DNA from: Gammaproteobacteria bacterium
GTDB lineage: Bacteria; Pseudomonadota; Gammaproteobacteria; SZUA-152
Length of the DNA: 64,000 nt
Direction of reading: 5' to 3'
NCBI GenBank assembly: GCA_032250735.1
Contig: JAVVEP010000017.1
Span: 1 to 64,000, forward strand
Position 1 is the stretch's first letter. Each line of letters begins with the position of its first letter. Below the pieces are notes generated by a model. That model did not search any database and was not told the DNA's origin. It worked only from the letters and a program-made list of their open reading frames with translations. Below, in pieces: positions 27,343 through 35,975 of this stretch. The translations under genes were made by a program, and so were the position numbers.

Positions 27343-27885
27343 TTACTGATCCGCGACGGGGCGTTCGGGAGATGTGTCGAACAGCTCCTGCTCAAATCCG
27401 AACTTGCGCATATCCTCGATGCGCTGCGGATACAGAATGCCGTCCAGGTGATCGCATTCATGCTGCACCACGCGGGCATGGAAGCCGTCGACCTCGCGTT
27501 CGATGGGCTGCCCCTGTGGATCAAAGCCGCGATAGATAATCCGCCGTGGGCGCGGCACCCAGCCGCGCATGTTGGGCACGCTCAGGCAGCCCTCCCAGTC
27601 GCTTTCCGGCGTCTCGTCCAGTAGCTGGATCTCGGGGTTGACCAGCACCGTCAACGGCACCGGCTCCCGACCGGGATAACGGGGGTTGGTCTCGAAGCCG
27701 AAGATCACCACCCGCTGCAGCACACCAATCTGCGTGGCCGCCAGGCCCGCGCCCTGCGCCTGCTCCATGCTCGCCAGCATATCCGCCACCAGCGTATCCA
27801 GTGCGGGCGTGTTAAACTCGCCGACAGGCTGGGCCGTTCGCAGTAACAGGGGATGACCAATGCGTAAAATGGGCCGTGCAGGCAT
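27343..27885 (-). CDS. def: Peptide deformylase
   Basis: The 180-residue metalloenzyme removes the formyl group from new proteins. All three motifs are present: GAGLAATQIG (residues 46-55), EGCLSVPNMRG and the metal-binding QHECDHLDGIL. It is co-oriented with ligA, 18 bases upstream of the ligA start, and may be co-transcribed. The usual def-fmt pairing is not seen here, so this may be a second deformylase in the genome. That is inference. Confidence 0.94.
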   Translation of the reverse strand: MPARPILRIGHPLLLRTAQPVGEFNTPALDTLVADMLASMEQAQGAGLAATQIGVLQRVVIFGFETNPRYPGREPVPLTVLVNPEIQLLDETPESDWEGCLSVPNMRGWVPRPRRIIYRGFDPQGQPIEREVDGFHARVVQHECDHLDGILYPQRIEDMRKFGFEQELFDTSPERPVADQ

Positions 27886-27981
27886 AATGCGTTCTCAGAC
27901 GTTTTCAGGATAGTGTGTGTGCCGGAATGTTATTTTTATTTTGAAACAAACCGAATTGAAACGAGTGCTGCCTTAACAGTT

Positions 27982-29043
27982 ATGAGCGCCCATAATACCA
28001 AGAACTCACCCCGTAGGCTGCGGCGCGCCGCGACATTTATGGCGCGCGCCCTGCTGATACTGGCCGCCACGGCATCGCCCCACCTGGCCCGCGCCGCTGC
28101 GGACGATGCCGCCGAGACCCAGGCCCGCTGGTTTCAGGTGGAACTGATCCTCTTTTCCCAGCAGACCGATCTGGCGCTCGACGCCGAGCAGTGGCCGACC
28201 ATCGAGGGCCTGGCGCTGCCGGAAAAGCTACGCGAACTGAGCCTGCCGCAACCACCGCTGGCGCAGGACGCCGGCGAGCCGGATGCGATGCAGGATATCC
28301 CCCCGCTATCCGGACAGCCTACAACGCAGACCGTGCCCGCCGAAGACGACACGGACCTGCCCCTGGCCTATCAGATCCTGCCCGCTGAGCAGCATCAGCT
28401 CACGGATATCGCGGCAAAGATTCGCCGTTCCGGCGGTCGCGACCTGTTGCTGCATGTCGCCTGGCAACAGCCCACCAGCGACCGGCAACAGGCCGATCCG
28501 GTGTACCTCGTCGAAGGGATGACCGAGCCCCTATCCCCCGTGGAAACCGCAGCGGCCGGCAATAGGGACCCCATTACCGGCGCTGATGCCGGCGACAGCA
28601 CCCGGCCACTGTTGCTGCCGGAATACGCCAGCGAGGCCGATCACCACATCGGCCCCGCCAATCCCCGCTTCGCCGGCACCGTCACCCTGAGCGTCGAGCG
28701 CTACCTGCACATCGCCACGGACCTGGTCTACCGGCGTCCGGTGATCCAGCACCAGCCGATTCCCGTTTCCGACCTCGATCTGTGGTACGACCGGCCCTAT
28801 CCCACCCTCAAGGAACCCCAGGGACCGGCCTACCAGCAGATGGACTGGGCGGCGATCCGCGGCTTCCAGCTGAAGGAATCGCGGCGCATGCGTTCCACCG
28901 AGATCCATTATCTGGATCACCCGTTCATGGGGATGGTGGTGGTGGTGACACCGGTGGCATTGCCAGAGCCGGCGGCGGCGATTCAGCAGACCAGCCCGCA
29001 GAATATCCTGCTGCCCCCGCTCAGGACGCGACCGACGCCCTAG
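27982..29043 (+). CDS. CsiV-like periplasmic protein
   Basis: The 353-residue protein has a signal peptide (RRAATFMARALLILAATASPHLARA) and the CsiV opening RWFQVELILFSQ. CsiV was described in Vibrio as a cofactor for D-amino-acid-responsive peptidoglycan control. The middle (residues 90-230) is Pro/Glu/Asp-rich and probably unstructured. The C-terminal half has ARFAGTVTLSVERYLHI-like strands and MRSTEIHYLDHPFMGMVVVVTP, typical of the family. ATG at 27982 was preferred to an upstream in-frame start because it gives a proper n-region. It converges on the phosphorylase gene. Confidence 0.75.
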   Translation: MSAHNTKNSPRRLRRAATFMARALLILAATASPHLARAAADDAAETQARWFQVELILFSQQTDLALDAEQWPTIEGLALPEKLRELSLPQPPLAQDAGEPDAMQDIPPLSGQPTTQTVPAEDDTDLPLAYQILPAEQHQLTDIAAKIRRSGGRDLLLHVAWQQPTSDRQQADPVYLVEGMTEPLSPVETAAAGNRDPITGADAGDSTRPLLLPEYASEADHHIGPANPRFAGTVTLSVERYLHIATDLVYRRPVIQHQPIPVSDLDLWYDRPYPTLKEPQGPAYQQMDWAAIRGFQLKESRRMRSTEIHYLDHPFMGMVVVVTPVALPEPAAAIQQTSPQNILLPPLRTRPTP

Positions 29044-29049
29044 TCGGGC

Positions 29050-29871
29050 TCAGGCCGTGTAGTTAAAGGTCATCAGCGCCTCGAGCAGTTCGCCCAGCCG
29101 CCGCATACCGCCCTTGAGGTTTTCGTCGATCTCTTCCATGGTGATGACCCCTTCCGCCTTGCCCGCGGCCCAGTTGGCCACCACGGCGCAGCAGGCGTAA
29201 CACAGCCCCAGTTCACGGGCGAGCGCCGCCTCGGGCATGCCGGTCATGCCCACCATGTGGCAGCCGTCGCGTTCCAGCCGTTCGATCTCGGCCACGGTTT
29301 CCAGTCGCGGCCCCTGGGTCGCCGCATAGGTACCGTCGTCCAGCAGTTTGATTTTCGCCTCAAAGGCCACCCTCACCAGCAGCTGGCGCAGCTCGTCACA
29401 ATAGGGTTCGGTGAAGTCGATGTGGGTGACCTGGGGGGGCTTTTTTTCCCGCCCGTCGAGCGAGTCGTTTTCCGGCACATTGCCCAGCAGGCTTTCGGCA
29501 CCGCGTTCAAAGAAGGTGCTGGGCCGCCCCCAGGTGTAATCGATGAGCTGGTCAGGAATCACCAGCCGACCGGGGGCCATGTCGGCGCGGATGCCGCCCA
29601 CCGCGGCCACTGCCAGCACGGTATCGGCGCCCGCCTCCCGCAACGCCCAGAGGTTGGCGCGATAGTTCACCTGATGCGGCGGCAGATTGTGGTTATACCC
29701 ATGGCGCGGCAGGAACAGCACCTCCTGCCCGAACAGGCTGCCGCGGGTGATCGGCCCGGAAGGCTCACCATAGGGCGTACTGATGACCTCCCGTTTATCG
29801 ACCTGCAGGATACCCAGGCCATCGAGTCCGGTACCACCGATGATGGCCAGTTTTTTCGCGGATAGATTCAT
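29050..29871 (-). CDS. S-methyl-5'-thioinosine phosphorylase (MTAP family)
   Basis: The 273-residue enzyme belongs to purine nucleoside phosphorylase family 2. It has AIIGGTGLDGL at the phosphate site, FLPRHGYNHNLPPHQVNYRAN, and MVGMTGMPEAALARELGLCYA at the base site. Gammaproteobacterial members usually act on methylthioinosine or methylthioadenosine from polyamine and S-adenosylmethionine use. It is followed upstream by hpt on the same strand with six bases between, so the freed hypoxanthine can be salvaged at once. This neighbour favours methylthioinosine as substrate. Confidence 0.88.
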   Translation of the reverse strand: MNLSAKKLAIIGGTGLDGLGILQVDKREVISTPYGEPSGPITRGSLFGQEVLFLPRHGYNHNLPPHQVNYRANLWALREAGADTVLAVAAVGGIRADMAPGRLVIPDQLIDYTWGRPSTFFERGAESLLGNVPENDSLDGREKKPPQVTHIDFTEPYCDELRQLLVRVAFEAKIKLLDDGTYAATQGPRLETVAEIERLERDGCHMVGMTGMPEAALARELGLCYACCAVVANWAAGKAEGVITMEEIDENLKGGMRRLGELLEALMTFNYTA

Positions 29872-29877
29872 AACACT

Positions 29878-30429
29878 TCACATTCCTTTGACGGCAAAGA
29901 TGCCCGCCGCATTGCGCAGAAAACCTTTATAGTCCATGCCAAAACCAAACACATAACGATCCGCAACCTGCAGGCCAATATAGTCGGCCTGAATCCCCTG
30001 CTTGCGGTCATGCAGCTTTTCCACCAGCACCACAGTTTCCACACTCAGCGCGCCGGCCTCGCGACAGTGTTCGACAATCGCCGCCAGCGTGTAACCTTCA
30101 TCGAGAATATCGTCGATCACCAGCACGTGTCGACCCTTGAGAGAATGCGCAGGTTCGACCAGCCACTTGATGTCGCCGCCCTGGGTAGCGCCGCGATAAC
30201 GCGTGGCATGCAGATAATCCTGCTCTAACGGGAAGTCGAGTCTCAGCAACAGGCAACCGGTAACGATCAGCCCCCCGTTCATGACGCACAGTACCAGCGG
30301 ATTATTGTCGCTGTGTTTGTCGCTAATGTTTTCAGCCATCCGGTCCAGGGCTGTCTCGACCTGTTCTGCGTTAAACAGGCAATCGGCTTCGGCACGCACC
30401 TGACGAATGTGTTGTTGAGTGACGGACAT
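29878..30429 (-). CDS. hpt: Hypoxanthine-guanine phosphoribosyltransferase
   Basis: The 183-residue enzyme joins hypoxanthine or guanine to PRPP. The PRPP motif VLVIDDILDEGYTL lies near residues 100-113, preceded by the flexible loop with YRGATQGGDIKW. The C-terminal VADRYVFGFGMDYKGFLRN recognises the base. It sits six bases upstream of the phosphorylase gene in the same direction, making a small purine-salvage operon. The paired genes explain each other: one releases the base, the other recaptures it. Confidence 0.93.
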   Translation of the reverse strand: MSVTQQHIRQVRAEADCLFNAEQVETALDRMAENISDKHSDNNPLVLCVMNGGLIVTGCLLLRLDFPLEQDYLHATRYRGATQGGDIKWLVEPAHSLKGRHVLVIDDILDEGYTLAAIVEHCREAGALSVETVVLVEKLHDRKQGIQADYIGLQVADRYVFGFGMDYKGFLRNAAGIFAVKGM

Positions 30430-30462
30430 GGTCGGGGGAGTCTCTGATTAAATCTGCGTAAG

Positions 30463-30498
30463 TACTAAAACAGGTACTAAAACAGGTGCTAAGACAGG
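30463..30498. repeat. Three 12-base tandem repeats
   Basis: TACTAAAACAGG occurs twice in a row, then TGCTAAGACAGG. The array lies between hpt and the DsrE-like gene on the leftward strand. No coding frame uses it. Confidence 0.8.
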
Positions 30499-30516
30499 CA
30501 CCAATATGCGGCCTGA

Positions 30517-30885
30517 CTAGTAGGTAAAGGTCACGGTATCATCGTCCATGGCCTCGCTGATAATATAGGCGGCACCGACCGTTTCAACAATCTCCGGTAT
30601 CAGCTCATCACCCCACAACTCCAGGCTTGAGGTACAGATCTTTAACTTCGCGCCGGCCTCTACCGCATCGCGCATCAGATCATAAACCGTCTTCTTACCG
30701 CCCTCCGAGAAATGCAGCTGCTGCGCAACACCGGGCACGGCCAGTTCGCCGGCACGACCGGTCAACAGGATCTCCACCTTGTATTCCATGGCGGCGGCAA
30801 CACACGCCTGCATGAACGGGGTACCCAACTCCGACGGATTGCCGGGGTCGGTGTTCATTAATACGATCAGCAATTTGTCAGCCAT
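30517..30885 (-). CDS. DsrE-like protein
   Basis: The 122-residue protein has the DsrE/DsrF fold: KLLIVLMNTDPGNPSELGTPFMQACVAAAMEYKVEILLTGRAGEL, then AGAKLKICTSSLELWG and VGAAYIISEAMDDD. DsrE proteins carry persulfide sulfur in sulfur oxidisers and in tRNA thiolation (TusD). Two Cys are visible, in MQACVA and KICTSS; the second is in the usual active position. No DsrF or DsrH partner is adjacent, so it is probably a stand-alone relative. It may hint at sulfur metabolism but does not prove it. Confidence 0.82.
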   Translation of the reverse strand: MADKLLIVLMNTDPGNPSELGTPFMQACVAAAMEYKVEILLTGRAGELAVPGVAQQLHFSEGGKKTVYDLMRDAVEAGAKLKICTSSLELWGDELIPEIVETVGAAYIISEAMDDDTVTFTY

Positions 30886-30937
30886 GCTTTCCTCATTATC
30901 CTTTTATTCGCGTTGGTGTGGTTTGATGTGGCTTGCG

Positions 30938-32056
30938 CTAAGCCGGTTCAGGCGCCACGGCCGCCGGCGCATTCGACAGACTGACGCCATCCGGCATGTG
31001 CACCGTGGAGGTGGGGAAGGCTATCTGTGCATGGTGCTGGGCGATAATATCGGCAATCTTCAACAATACATCCTGCTTGACCACATGAAACTCGGTCCAC
31101 ACCGTGGTCTTGGTAAAGGTATACACAAAAAAATCGACCGAAGACGGCGAGCAGGCGACAAAATTCACCATCAGGGTCTGCGTGGCATCGATCGCCGGGT
31201 GCGCCTTAAGCATCGCCTCCACATCGGCGGTGATGGCCGCCATCTGGCCGATATCCCGATAGCGAATGCCGAAGGTTTCGTGGATGCGGCGATGGCTCAT
31301 GCGCGAGGGATTTTCCACCGCGATATTGGCAAACACCGCATTCGGCACATACAGCGGGCGCTTGTCGAAGGTGCGGATCACCGTGAGGCGCCAGCCGATA
31401 CATTCCACCGTACCCTCGATATTACGGTCGGGCGAACGCACCCAGTCACCCACGGAAAAGGGCCTGTCGAGATAAATCATCAGCCCACCGAAAAAGTTGG
31501 CCAGTAGATCACGCGCCGCAAAACCGACCGCGATCCCCCCCACACCACCAAACGCCAGCACGCCGGAGATACTGAAGCCCAGGGTCTGCAAGGCCACCAG
31601 CCCGGCGGTGATCATCACCGACAGACGCAACAGTTTGGCGATGGCGTCGATGGTGGTGACGTCGATGGGTTCGCCCCGCGCGGCCCGCGCGGCAATGATA
31701 TTGCCCTCGGCCTGCTTGATGAAACGCACCGCAAACCAGGTCAGGGCAACAACGACCAGTACATCCCGAATCGGCTCGACGGCACCAAAAATCCCGACCC
31801 CCGCCTGCCTGGCGGCTATCTGCGCGGCAAAGCTGATGCCCACCACCCAGATCAGCAGGCTCAGCGGCCGGCGCACGGCCGCCACCAGGGCATCATCCCA
31901 GGGATTGCTGGTGTTTGCCGCGCGGCGGGCCAGGCCGCGCAAGATGAGGCGCTGAAAAAAGTCGGCCAGCAGGGCAAAAAACACCACCACAAAGACCTGC
32001 GCCACCCACACGCTCTCGCCCTGCCAGAATTCGCTCTGTAAAACCTCAAAATCCAT
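30938..32056 (-). CDS. MscS-family mechanosensitive channel
   Basis: The 372-residue membrane protein has four or five N-terminal membrane helices, then the MscS pore helix and beta domain: VLAFGGVGGIAVGFAARDLLANFFGGLMIYLDRPFSVGDWVRSPDRNIEGTVECIGW. The C-terminal domain (residues 250-350) forms the cage. It releases solutes on hypo-osmotic shock. It resembles the YbdG/YnaI mid-size class more than the 286-residue MscS. It lies 52 bases upstream of the DsrE-like gene on the same strand. Confidence 0.93.
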   Translation of the reverse strand: MDFEVLQSEFWQGESVWVAQVFVVVFFALLADFFQRLILRGLARRAANTSNPWDDALVAAVRRPLSLLIWVVGISFAAQIAARQAGVGIFGAVEPIRDVLVVVALTWFAVRFIKQAEGNIIAARAARGEPIDVTTIDAIAKLLRLSVMITAGLVALQTLGFSISGVLAFGGVGGIAVGFAARDLLANFFGGLMIYLDRPFSVGDWVRSPDRNIEGTVECIGWRLTVIRTFDKRPLYVPNAVFANIAVENPSRMSHRRIHETFGIRYRDIGQMAAITADVEAMLKAHPAIDATQTLMVNFVACSPSSVDFFVYTFTKTTVWTEFHVVKQDVLLKIADIIAQHHAQIAFPTSTVHMPDGVSLSNAPAAVAPEPA

Positions 32057-32184
32057 TCGTTCTCCCTACTCAAACACTCATCGGGTACCCGGTCCGCGCC
32101 AATGACTCCCGCAGCGGTCGAATTATGGGGGCTCATGATAACGAAAAAGGGCCACCAAGTACCAACGCCTGAACGGGATGATAA

Positions 32185-32454
32185 CTAGTACTCCTTCAAG
32201 GTAATATTTGCGGGTTCAGCGTTCCTGTGGTGTTTCGCTGCAAGGCGCGGTGCGCAGGCAATGGCCATTCCCTTGCCAAGCGCCGCAACGCCGCAGCGGG
32301 ACACCACAGGAGCGCCCGAAGGGTTGGCCTGTCAGCGTCCATGGCCGCGTTCCGCCTCTTGGCAAGGACTATGGCCATTGCCTGCGAGGCGCGCCTTGCC
32401 CTGAACGCTGACAGACCAACTGAACCCGCAAATATTACCTTGAAGGAGTACTAG
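32185..32454. mobile_element. Foldback (MITE-like) element, family A
   Basis: The 35 bases at each end (32185-32219 and 32420-32454) are perfect inverted repeats beginning CTAGTACTCCTTCAAGG. The inside folds further: 32220-32241 pairs with 32293-32314, and CTGTCAGCGT pairs with ACGCTGACAG. No protein is encoded, so it would need a transposase from elsewhere. CTAG at both ends may be a target duplication. Confidence 0.8.
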
Positions 32455-32555
32455 CGATAGAGGCAAACAAGATCAGCGAACCGGAATTGCAGCCGGCTAT
32501 AAGCGGGATCGCCTGGTATGCAAAACCGCCAGACCACGAATGCCGGACAAAATAA

Positions 32556-32585
32556 ATCCCGCCGTAGCGGGATCTAGATCACTTC
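32556..32585 (-). terminator. Hairpin terminator after the PEP-CTERM gene
   Basis: ATCCCGC-CGTA-GCGGGAT is a perfect 7-base stem. Read leftward it is followed by TTTATTTTG, a fair U-tract. It lies 27 bases past the PEP-CTERM stop codon. Confidence 0.75.
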
Positions 32586-32599
32586 AAATGGCGCGTTGT

Positions 32600-33349
32600 T
32601 TAGACGGTCTTCTTACGACGGGAAAGACTGAATCCAATCAGACCCAGACCCATCAATGCAAGGGTGGCAGGTTCAGGGACAGAGGTAGGCTCAAGCTGTA
32701 TGGAGGTATCGATACGGAAGCTGGAGGCCGTACGATGGCGTTCCGCAAAGAACAGGTCAAACGAATAATTATTGCCGACCGTTAGGCCCAGAGTGTCGAG
32801 ATCAACCGAACCGGATATCGCACCGTGGACACCGCCCAAATCGACAACCAGCTGATCATTAATAAACACCCACAAATCATCATCGCCGGTGAAACTAAAA
32901 GATTCTCCACCCTGATAGGTGAAATTCGTGCCCAGCTCAAAGGTGAAATGATAGTTGTGCGTATTACCCTCATTGCCAAAGCCCAGTCCATCGATAGGGA
33001 AGAAACTGCCGTCCGTAAAGGTATAGACATTCAGATCAGGGGTAATCGTATTATCCAGGGAGATCGTGTGCGAAATCGACTGGTTGACACCAGCCACATT
33101 GTTATACCACTGGTCGAAGTTCTCGCCGGAGTTATAGACGCTGGATGTATTCAAACCACTGTAAACCGGTTTGCCATCAGCACCCAGGGTTGTTTCCACC
33201 ATGCCGGTAACGTGCCCGTCGATGGCACGCTCAAAATCGGAATGCGCCTGCTGGAAGTCACGCACGGTGCCGGTCAGGTTGATAATGCCGGCCTCGGCAG
33301 ACAACGATGTTGCCAGCAATAGTGGCATTAATAAGATGGTCTTTTTCAT
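32600..33349 (-). CDS. PEP-CTERM exported protein with fibro-slime domain
   Basis: The 249-residue protein starts with a signal peptide (KKTILLMPLLLATSLSAEA). The middle is a fibro-slime/PA14-like domain with the conserved ESFSFTGDDDLWVFINDQLVVDLGGVHG and YSFDLFFAERHRTASSFRID. It ends in the sorting tail VPEPATLALMGLGLIG followed by SRRKKTV. Exosortase would cleave at PEP and release it to the surface, often within an exopolysaccharide matrix. No exosortase gene is in the window. A sigma-54-type promoter lies 37 bases upstream, as for many PEP-CTERM genes under the PrsK-PrsR system. A terminator follows. Confidence 0.92.
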   Translation of the reverse strand: MKKTILLMPLLLATSLSAEAGIINLTGTVRDFQQAHSDFERAIDGHVTGMVETTLGADGKPVYSGLNTSSVYNSGENFDQWYNNVAGVNQSISHTISLDNTITPDLNVYTFTDGSFFPIDGLGFGNEGNTHNYHFTFELGTNFTYQGGESFSFTGDDDLWVFINDQLVVDLGGVHGAISGSVDLDTLGLTVGNNYSFDLFFAERHRTASSFRIDTSIQLEPTSVPEPATLALMGLGLIGFSLSRRKKTV

Positions 33350-33385
33350 ATCAAATACCCTTCTGTAAGTAACTAAACCTTATTT

Positions 33386-33402
33386 AGCAATATCCAGGCC
33401 AC
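33386..33402 (-). promoter_or_regulatory. Sigma-54-type promoter for the PEP-CTERM gene
   Basis: Read leftward the site is TGGCCTGGATATTGCT, with GG and GC separated by 10 bases and a full TTGC at -12. It lies 37 bases before the start codon at 33349. It is the second such promoter in the window. Confidence 0.7.
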
Positions 33403-33499
33403 TAATTTTTTTACCTATAAAACAGAGGGTTATGCTTTTTCAGATTGGGCTATCGATGAAACTGTAAATTTTTCCGACACAGCTTATATCGCAACCCTC

Positions 33500-34090
33500 T
33501 TACTGGGCTGCCTTGTCTCCCCATATTTCCTGCAGACGCTGATCACGGCCACAGCGCCAGCGATAATAGTTGTAGCGCACGGCACTGTTTTTATAGAAAT
33601 CCTGATGGTAGCTTTCCTCGCCCTTGATGGGATAAAAGGTGGCGGCATCCAAAACCGGGGTGACGACCTGCTGGTCGGGAAACTGCTCACGCACTTTCTG
33701 CCGGGAGGCCTCCGCCAGCCTTCGCTCCTGTGCCGTGGCGACAAATATTGCACTCAGGTAACTCGTACCCTTGTCGCAGAACTGGCCCTGCCCATCGAAG
33801 GGGTCGATGTGCAGCCAGTAATATTCCAGCAGCTTTTCATAACTGACGATGGCCGGATCGTAGCTGACTTCCACCGCTTCATAATGTCCCTGATGATTTC
33901 CGGTGTAGGTGGGATTTTCCAGCGTGCCGCCGGTAAAGCCGGACACCACATCTGTCACACCTTCGAGCTTTTCAAAATCGGCTTCCATACACCAGAAACA
34001 GCCACCGGCGAATATAGCCTTGTCCGCCATCGCCGCAGAGGCACATAACAGCAAGCCTATGGTTAGAACAAATATCGGTTTGAATTTCAT
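33500..34090 (-). CDS. msrA: Exported peptide-methionine (S)-S-oxide reductase
   Basis: The 196-residue protein has the MsrA active site GGCFWC (Cys31, with Cys34 next) right after a Sec signal peptide (FVLTIGLLLCASAAMA, cleavage near 22), so it repairs oxidised methionine in the periplasm. GYSGG-like VSGFTGGTLENPTYTGNHQGHYEAVEV and GQFCDKGTSYLSAIF are also present. The ATG at 34090 is chosen because GAGG stands eight bases before it; two further ATGs lie directly upstream. No MsrB domain is attached. It lies next to msrQ and msrP. Confidence 0.9.
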   Translation of the reverse strand: MKFKPIFVLTIGLLLCASAAMADKAIFAGGCFWCMEADFEKLEGVTDVVSGFTGGTLENPTYTGNHQGHYEAVEVSYDPAIVSYEKLLEYYWLHIDPFDGQGQFCDKGTSYLSAIFVATAQERRLAEASRQKVREQFPDQQVVTPVLDAATFYPIKGEESYHQDFYKNSAVRYNYYRWRCGRDQRLQEIWGDKAAQ

Positions 34091-34156
34091 CATCATATCC
34101 TCACACAACTACTGTTAATGTTTCAGCCCTGAAACAATGACAACAGGCCGATGATC

Positions 34157-34780
34157 TCAGGGAGTCTGGGAAACGGTTCGCTGACGCGACAGGGCCTGCC
34201 GCTGATAGCGGACGCGCACCAGCAGCAGGGCCAGCAGGATGGCGGCATGGATCAGCGGCAACAGGTAATCGGCCTTCACCAACCAGAAATAGTGCAGCAC
34301 GCCCAGCACCGCGATGACATAGACCAGTTGATGCAGCTGACCCCAGCGCCGGCCAAGGCGGCGCATCATCGCGTTGGTGGAGGTTACTGCCAGCGGTATC
34401 AGCAACACAAAGGCGGTGAAGCCGATGGTGATATAGGGACGTTTGATGATGTCCTTGAGAATCTCACCCCAGTCAAAAAACTGGTCTAACACGAAGTATG
34501 TCAACACATGCAGGCACGCATAAAAAAAACTGTACAGTCCCAGCATGCGCCGCACGCGTAGCGGCCAGCTCCAGCCGAACAGGCGACGGGCCGGGGTTGC
34601 CGCCAGGGTGATCAACAACAGGCGTAGTGTCCAGTCGCCGGTACGGTGGGTAATCTCCTCGATGGGATTGGCCCCGAGCTGATCGGTAAGGCCGTCCCAG
34701 ATACCCAGCGCCAGCGGCAGCAGGCAGGCGATAAACACCAGCGGCTTGATCAACACGGGTTTCAGCGTCGGTTGCATCAT
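34157..34780 (-). CDS. msrQ: Heme-binding membrane subunit MsrQ
   Basis: The 207-residue inner membrane protein has six hydrophobic segments and the YedZ pattern GDWTLRLLLITLAATPARRLFGW, with conserved His residues in YACLHVLTYF and LHQLVYVIAVLGVLHYFW that bind b-type heme. It feeds electrons from the respiratory chain to MsrP in the periplasm. Its start is 40 bases past the msrP stop codon on the same strand. A second start codon directly follows the first. Confidence 0.93.
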   Translation of the reverse strand: MMQPTLKPVLIKPLVFIACLLPLALGIWDGLTDQLGANPIEEITHRTGDWTLRLLLITLAATPARRLFGWSWPLRVRRMLGLYSFFYACLHVLTYFVLDQFFDWGEILKDIIKRPYITIGFTAFVLLIPLAVTSTNAMMRRLGRRWGQLHQLVYVIAVLGVLHYFWLVKADYLLPLIHAAILLALLLVRVRYQRQALSRQRTVSQTP

Positions 34781-34820
34781 CGACTTGCCGACATCCCATA
34801 ATGGACATCACCTGCTGACA

Positions 34821-35783
34821 TCAAAAATTCCGGCGCAGATCCATGCCTGCATACAGGCCGGCCACCTGCTCCTGATAGCTGTTAAACATCGCCGTCTTGC
34901 GTTTCAGAAATTCGCCGATGCGGCGCTCACGGTTCTGGCTCCAGCGCGGGTGATCCACCTCGGGGTTCACATTGGCGTAAAAGCCGTATTCACCCGGCCC
35001 GGCCAGATTCCAGGTGGTACTGGGCATGGTCTCGGTAAAGCGGATCCGGACGATGGACTTGATGCTTTTGAAGCCGTATTTCCACGGCACCACCAGGCGG
35101 ATCGGCGCCCCGTTCTGGTTGGGCAGAACCTTGCCGTACAGGCCGACGGCCAACAGCGTGAGCGGGTGCATGGCCTCGTCCATCCGCAGACCCTCGACAT
35201 AGGGCCAGTCCAGTACCGCGCGTTTCTGGCCCGGCATCTGCTGCGGATCGTGCAGCGTGGTGAATTCCACATAGCGGGCCTTTGAGGTGGGCTTGAGGCG
35301 TTTGATCAGGGTGCCCAACGGAATACCCACCCAGGGAATCACCATCGACCAGGCCTCCACGCAGCGCAGGCGATAGATGCGCTCCTCGAGCTGGCTCTCC
35401 CGGACCAGATCCTCCAGCTGATAGTCCGCGGGCTTTTCCACCTCGCCCTCCACGCGCACCGTCCAGGGATCGGTCTTCAGGCTGTGGGCGTGGCGGGCGG
35501 GGTCTTCCTTGCCGGTGCCAAATTCGTAGAAATTATTGTAACGGGTGATGTCCTTGAAGCTATTGGGCGACTCCTCTGTAGAAAACCCGGGGTTCTTGTT
35601 GACGTTCAGCAGTTCGACCCGGGCCGCCGCCTCGCGCGGCAGCATCAGACCTGGAAACGCAGCCCCTGCCGCCGCGGCCAGGGCCAGGCCGGAGCCGGTG
35701 CGCAAAAACGCCCGCCGCCCCTGATAAATCTGCTCATCGGTAATCTCGGAACTCTTGATATCGGCAGCGCGTCTGATCAGCAT
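34821..35783 (-). CDS. msrP: Periplasmic methionine-sulfoxide reductase, molybdenum subunit MsrP
   Basis: The 320-residue protein has a twin-arginine signal ([19 protein letters not shown]) and the molybdopterin ligand Cys141 in [17 protein letters not shown]. It reduces both R and S forms of protein-bound methionine sulfoxide in the periplasm. Length and motifs match YedY. It is upstream of msrQ in one leftward operon. Export must occur after cofactor loading through the Tat system, whose genes are elsewhere. Confidence 0.95.
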   Translation of the reverse strand: MLIRRAADIKSSEITDEQIYQGRRAFLRTGSGLALAAAAGAAFPGLMLPREAAARVELLNVNKNPGFSTEESPNSFKDITRYNNFYEFGTGKEDPARHAHSLKTDPWTVRVEGEVEKPADYQLEDLVRESQLEERIYRLRCVEAWSMVIPWVGIPLGTLIKRLKPTSKARYVEFTTLHDPQQMPGQKRAVLDWPYVEGLRMDEAMHPLTLLAVGLYGKVLPNQNGAPIRLVVPWKYGFKSIKSIVRIRFTETMPSTTWNLAGPGEYGFYANVNPEVDHPRWSQNRERRIGEFLKRKTAMFNSYQEQVAGLYAGMDLRRNF

Positions 35784-35944
35784 GGATACTCCTCGCGTTC
35801 GGTTGGTCGACGTGTCGGGTTATCAATTGAGACCCCCGGCGTCCCGCATAGTGCCCATGACCGGGGAACCCGCCCGCCGGCACTCGCACCCATTCGGCAA
35901 AATACCGTATAATTGTGCCGGCAATTTGTCACAGCATTATCACG

Positions 35945-35956
35945 CCTGTATACAGG
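35945..35956. promoter_or_regulatory. Palindrome upstream of the TlpA gene
   Basis: CCTGTATACAGG is a perfect 12-base palindrome 19 bases before the TlpA start. A TATAAT lies at 35908-35913 with a poor -35. The palindrome could be an operator; no regulator is adjacent. Confidence 0.4.
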
Positions 35957-35975
35957 TTTTAGAGGTTCGTACCCC

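Larger units (their letters stand above)
32057..32599. other. Intergenic stretch with a foldback element
   Basis: These 540 bases between mscS and the PEP-CTERM gene contain the 270-base foldback element at 32185-32454 and the terminator at 32556-32573. No gene is seen. Confidence 0.7.

Noticed and set aside
35945-35956. LexA/SOS box at CCTGTATACAGG
   Set aside because: The gammaproteobacterial SOS box is CTGT-N8-ACAG; here the half-sites are only two bases apart.
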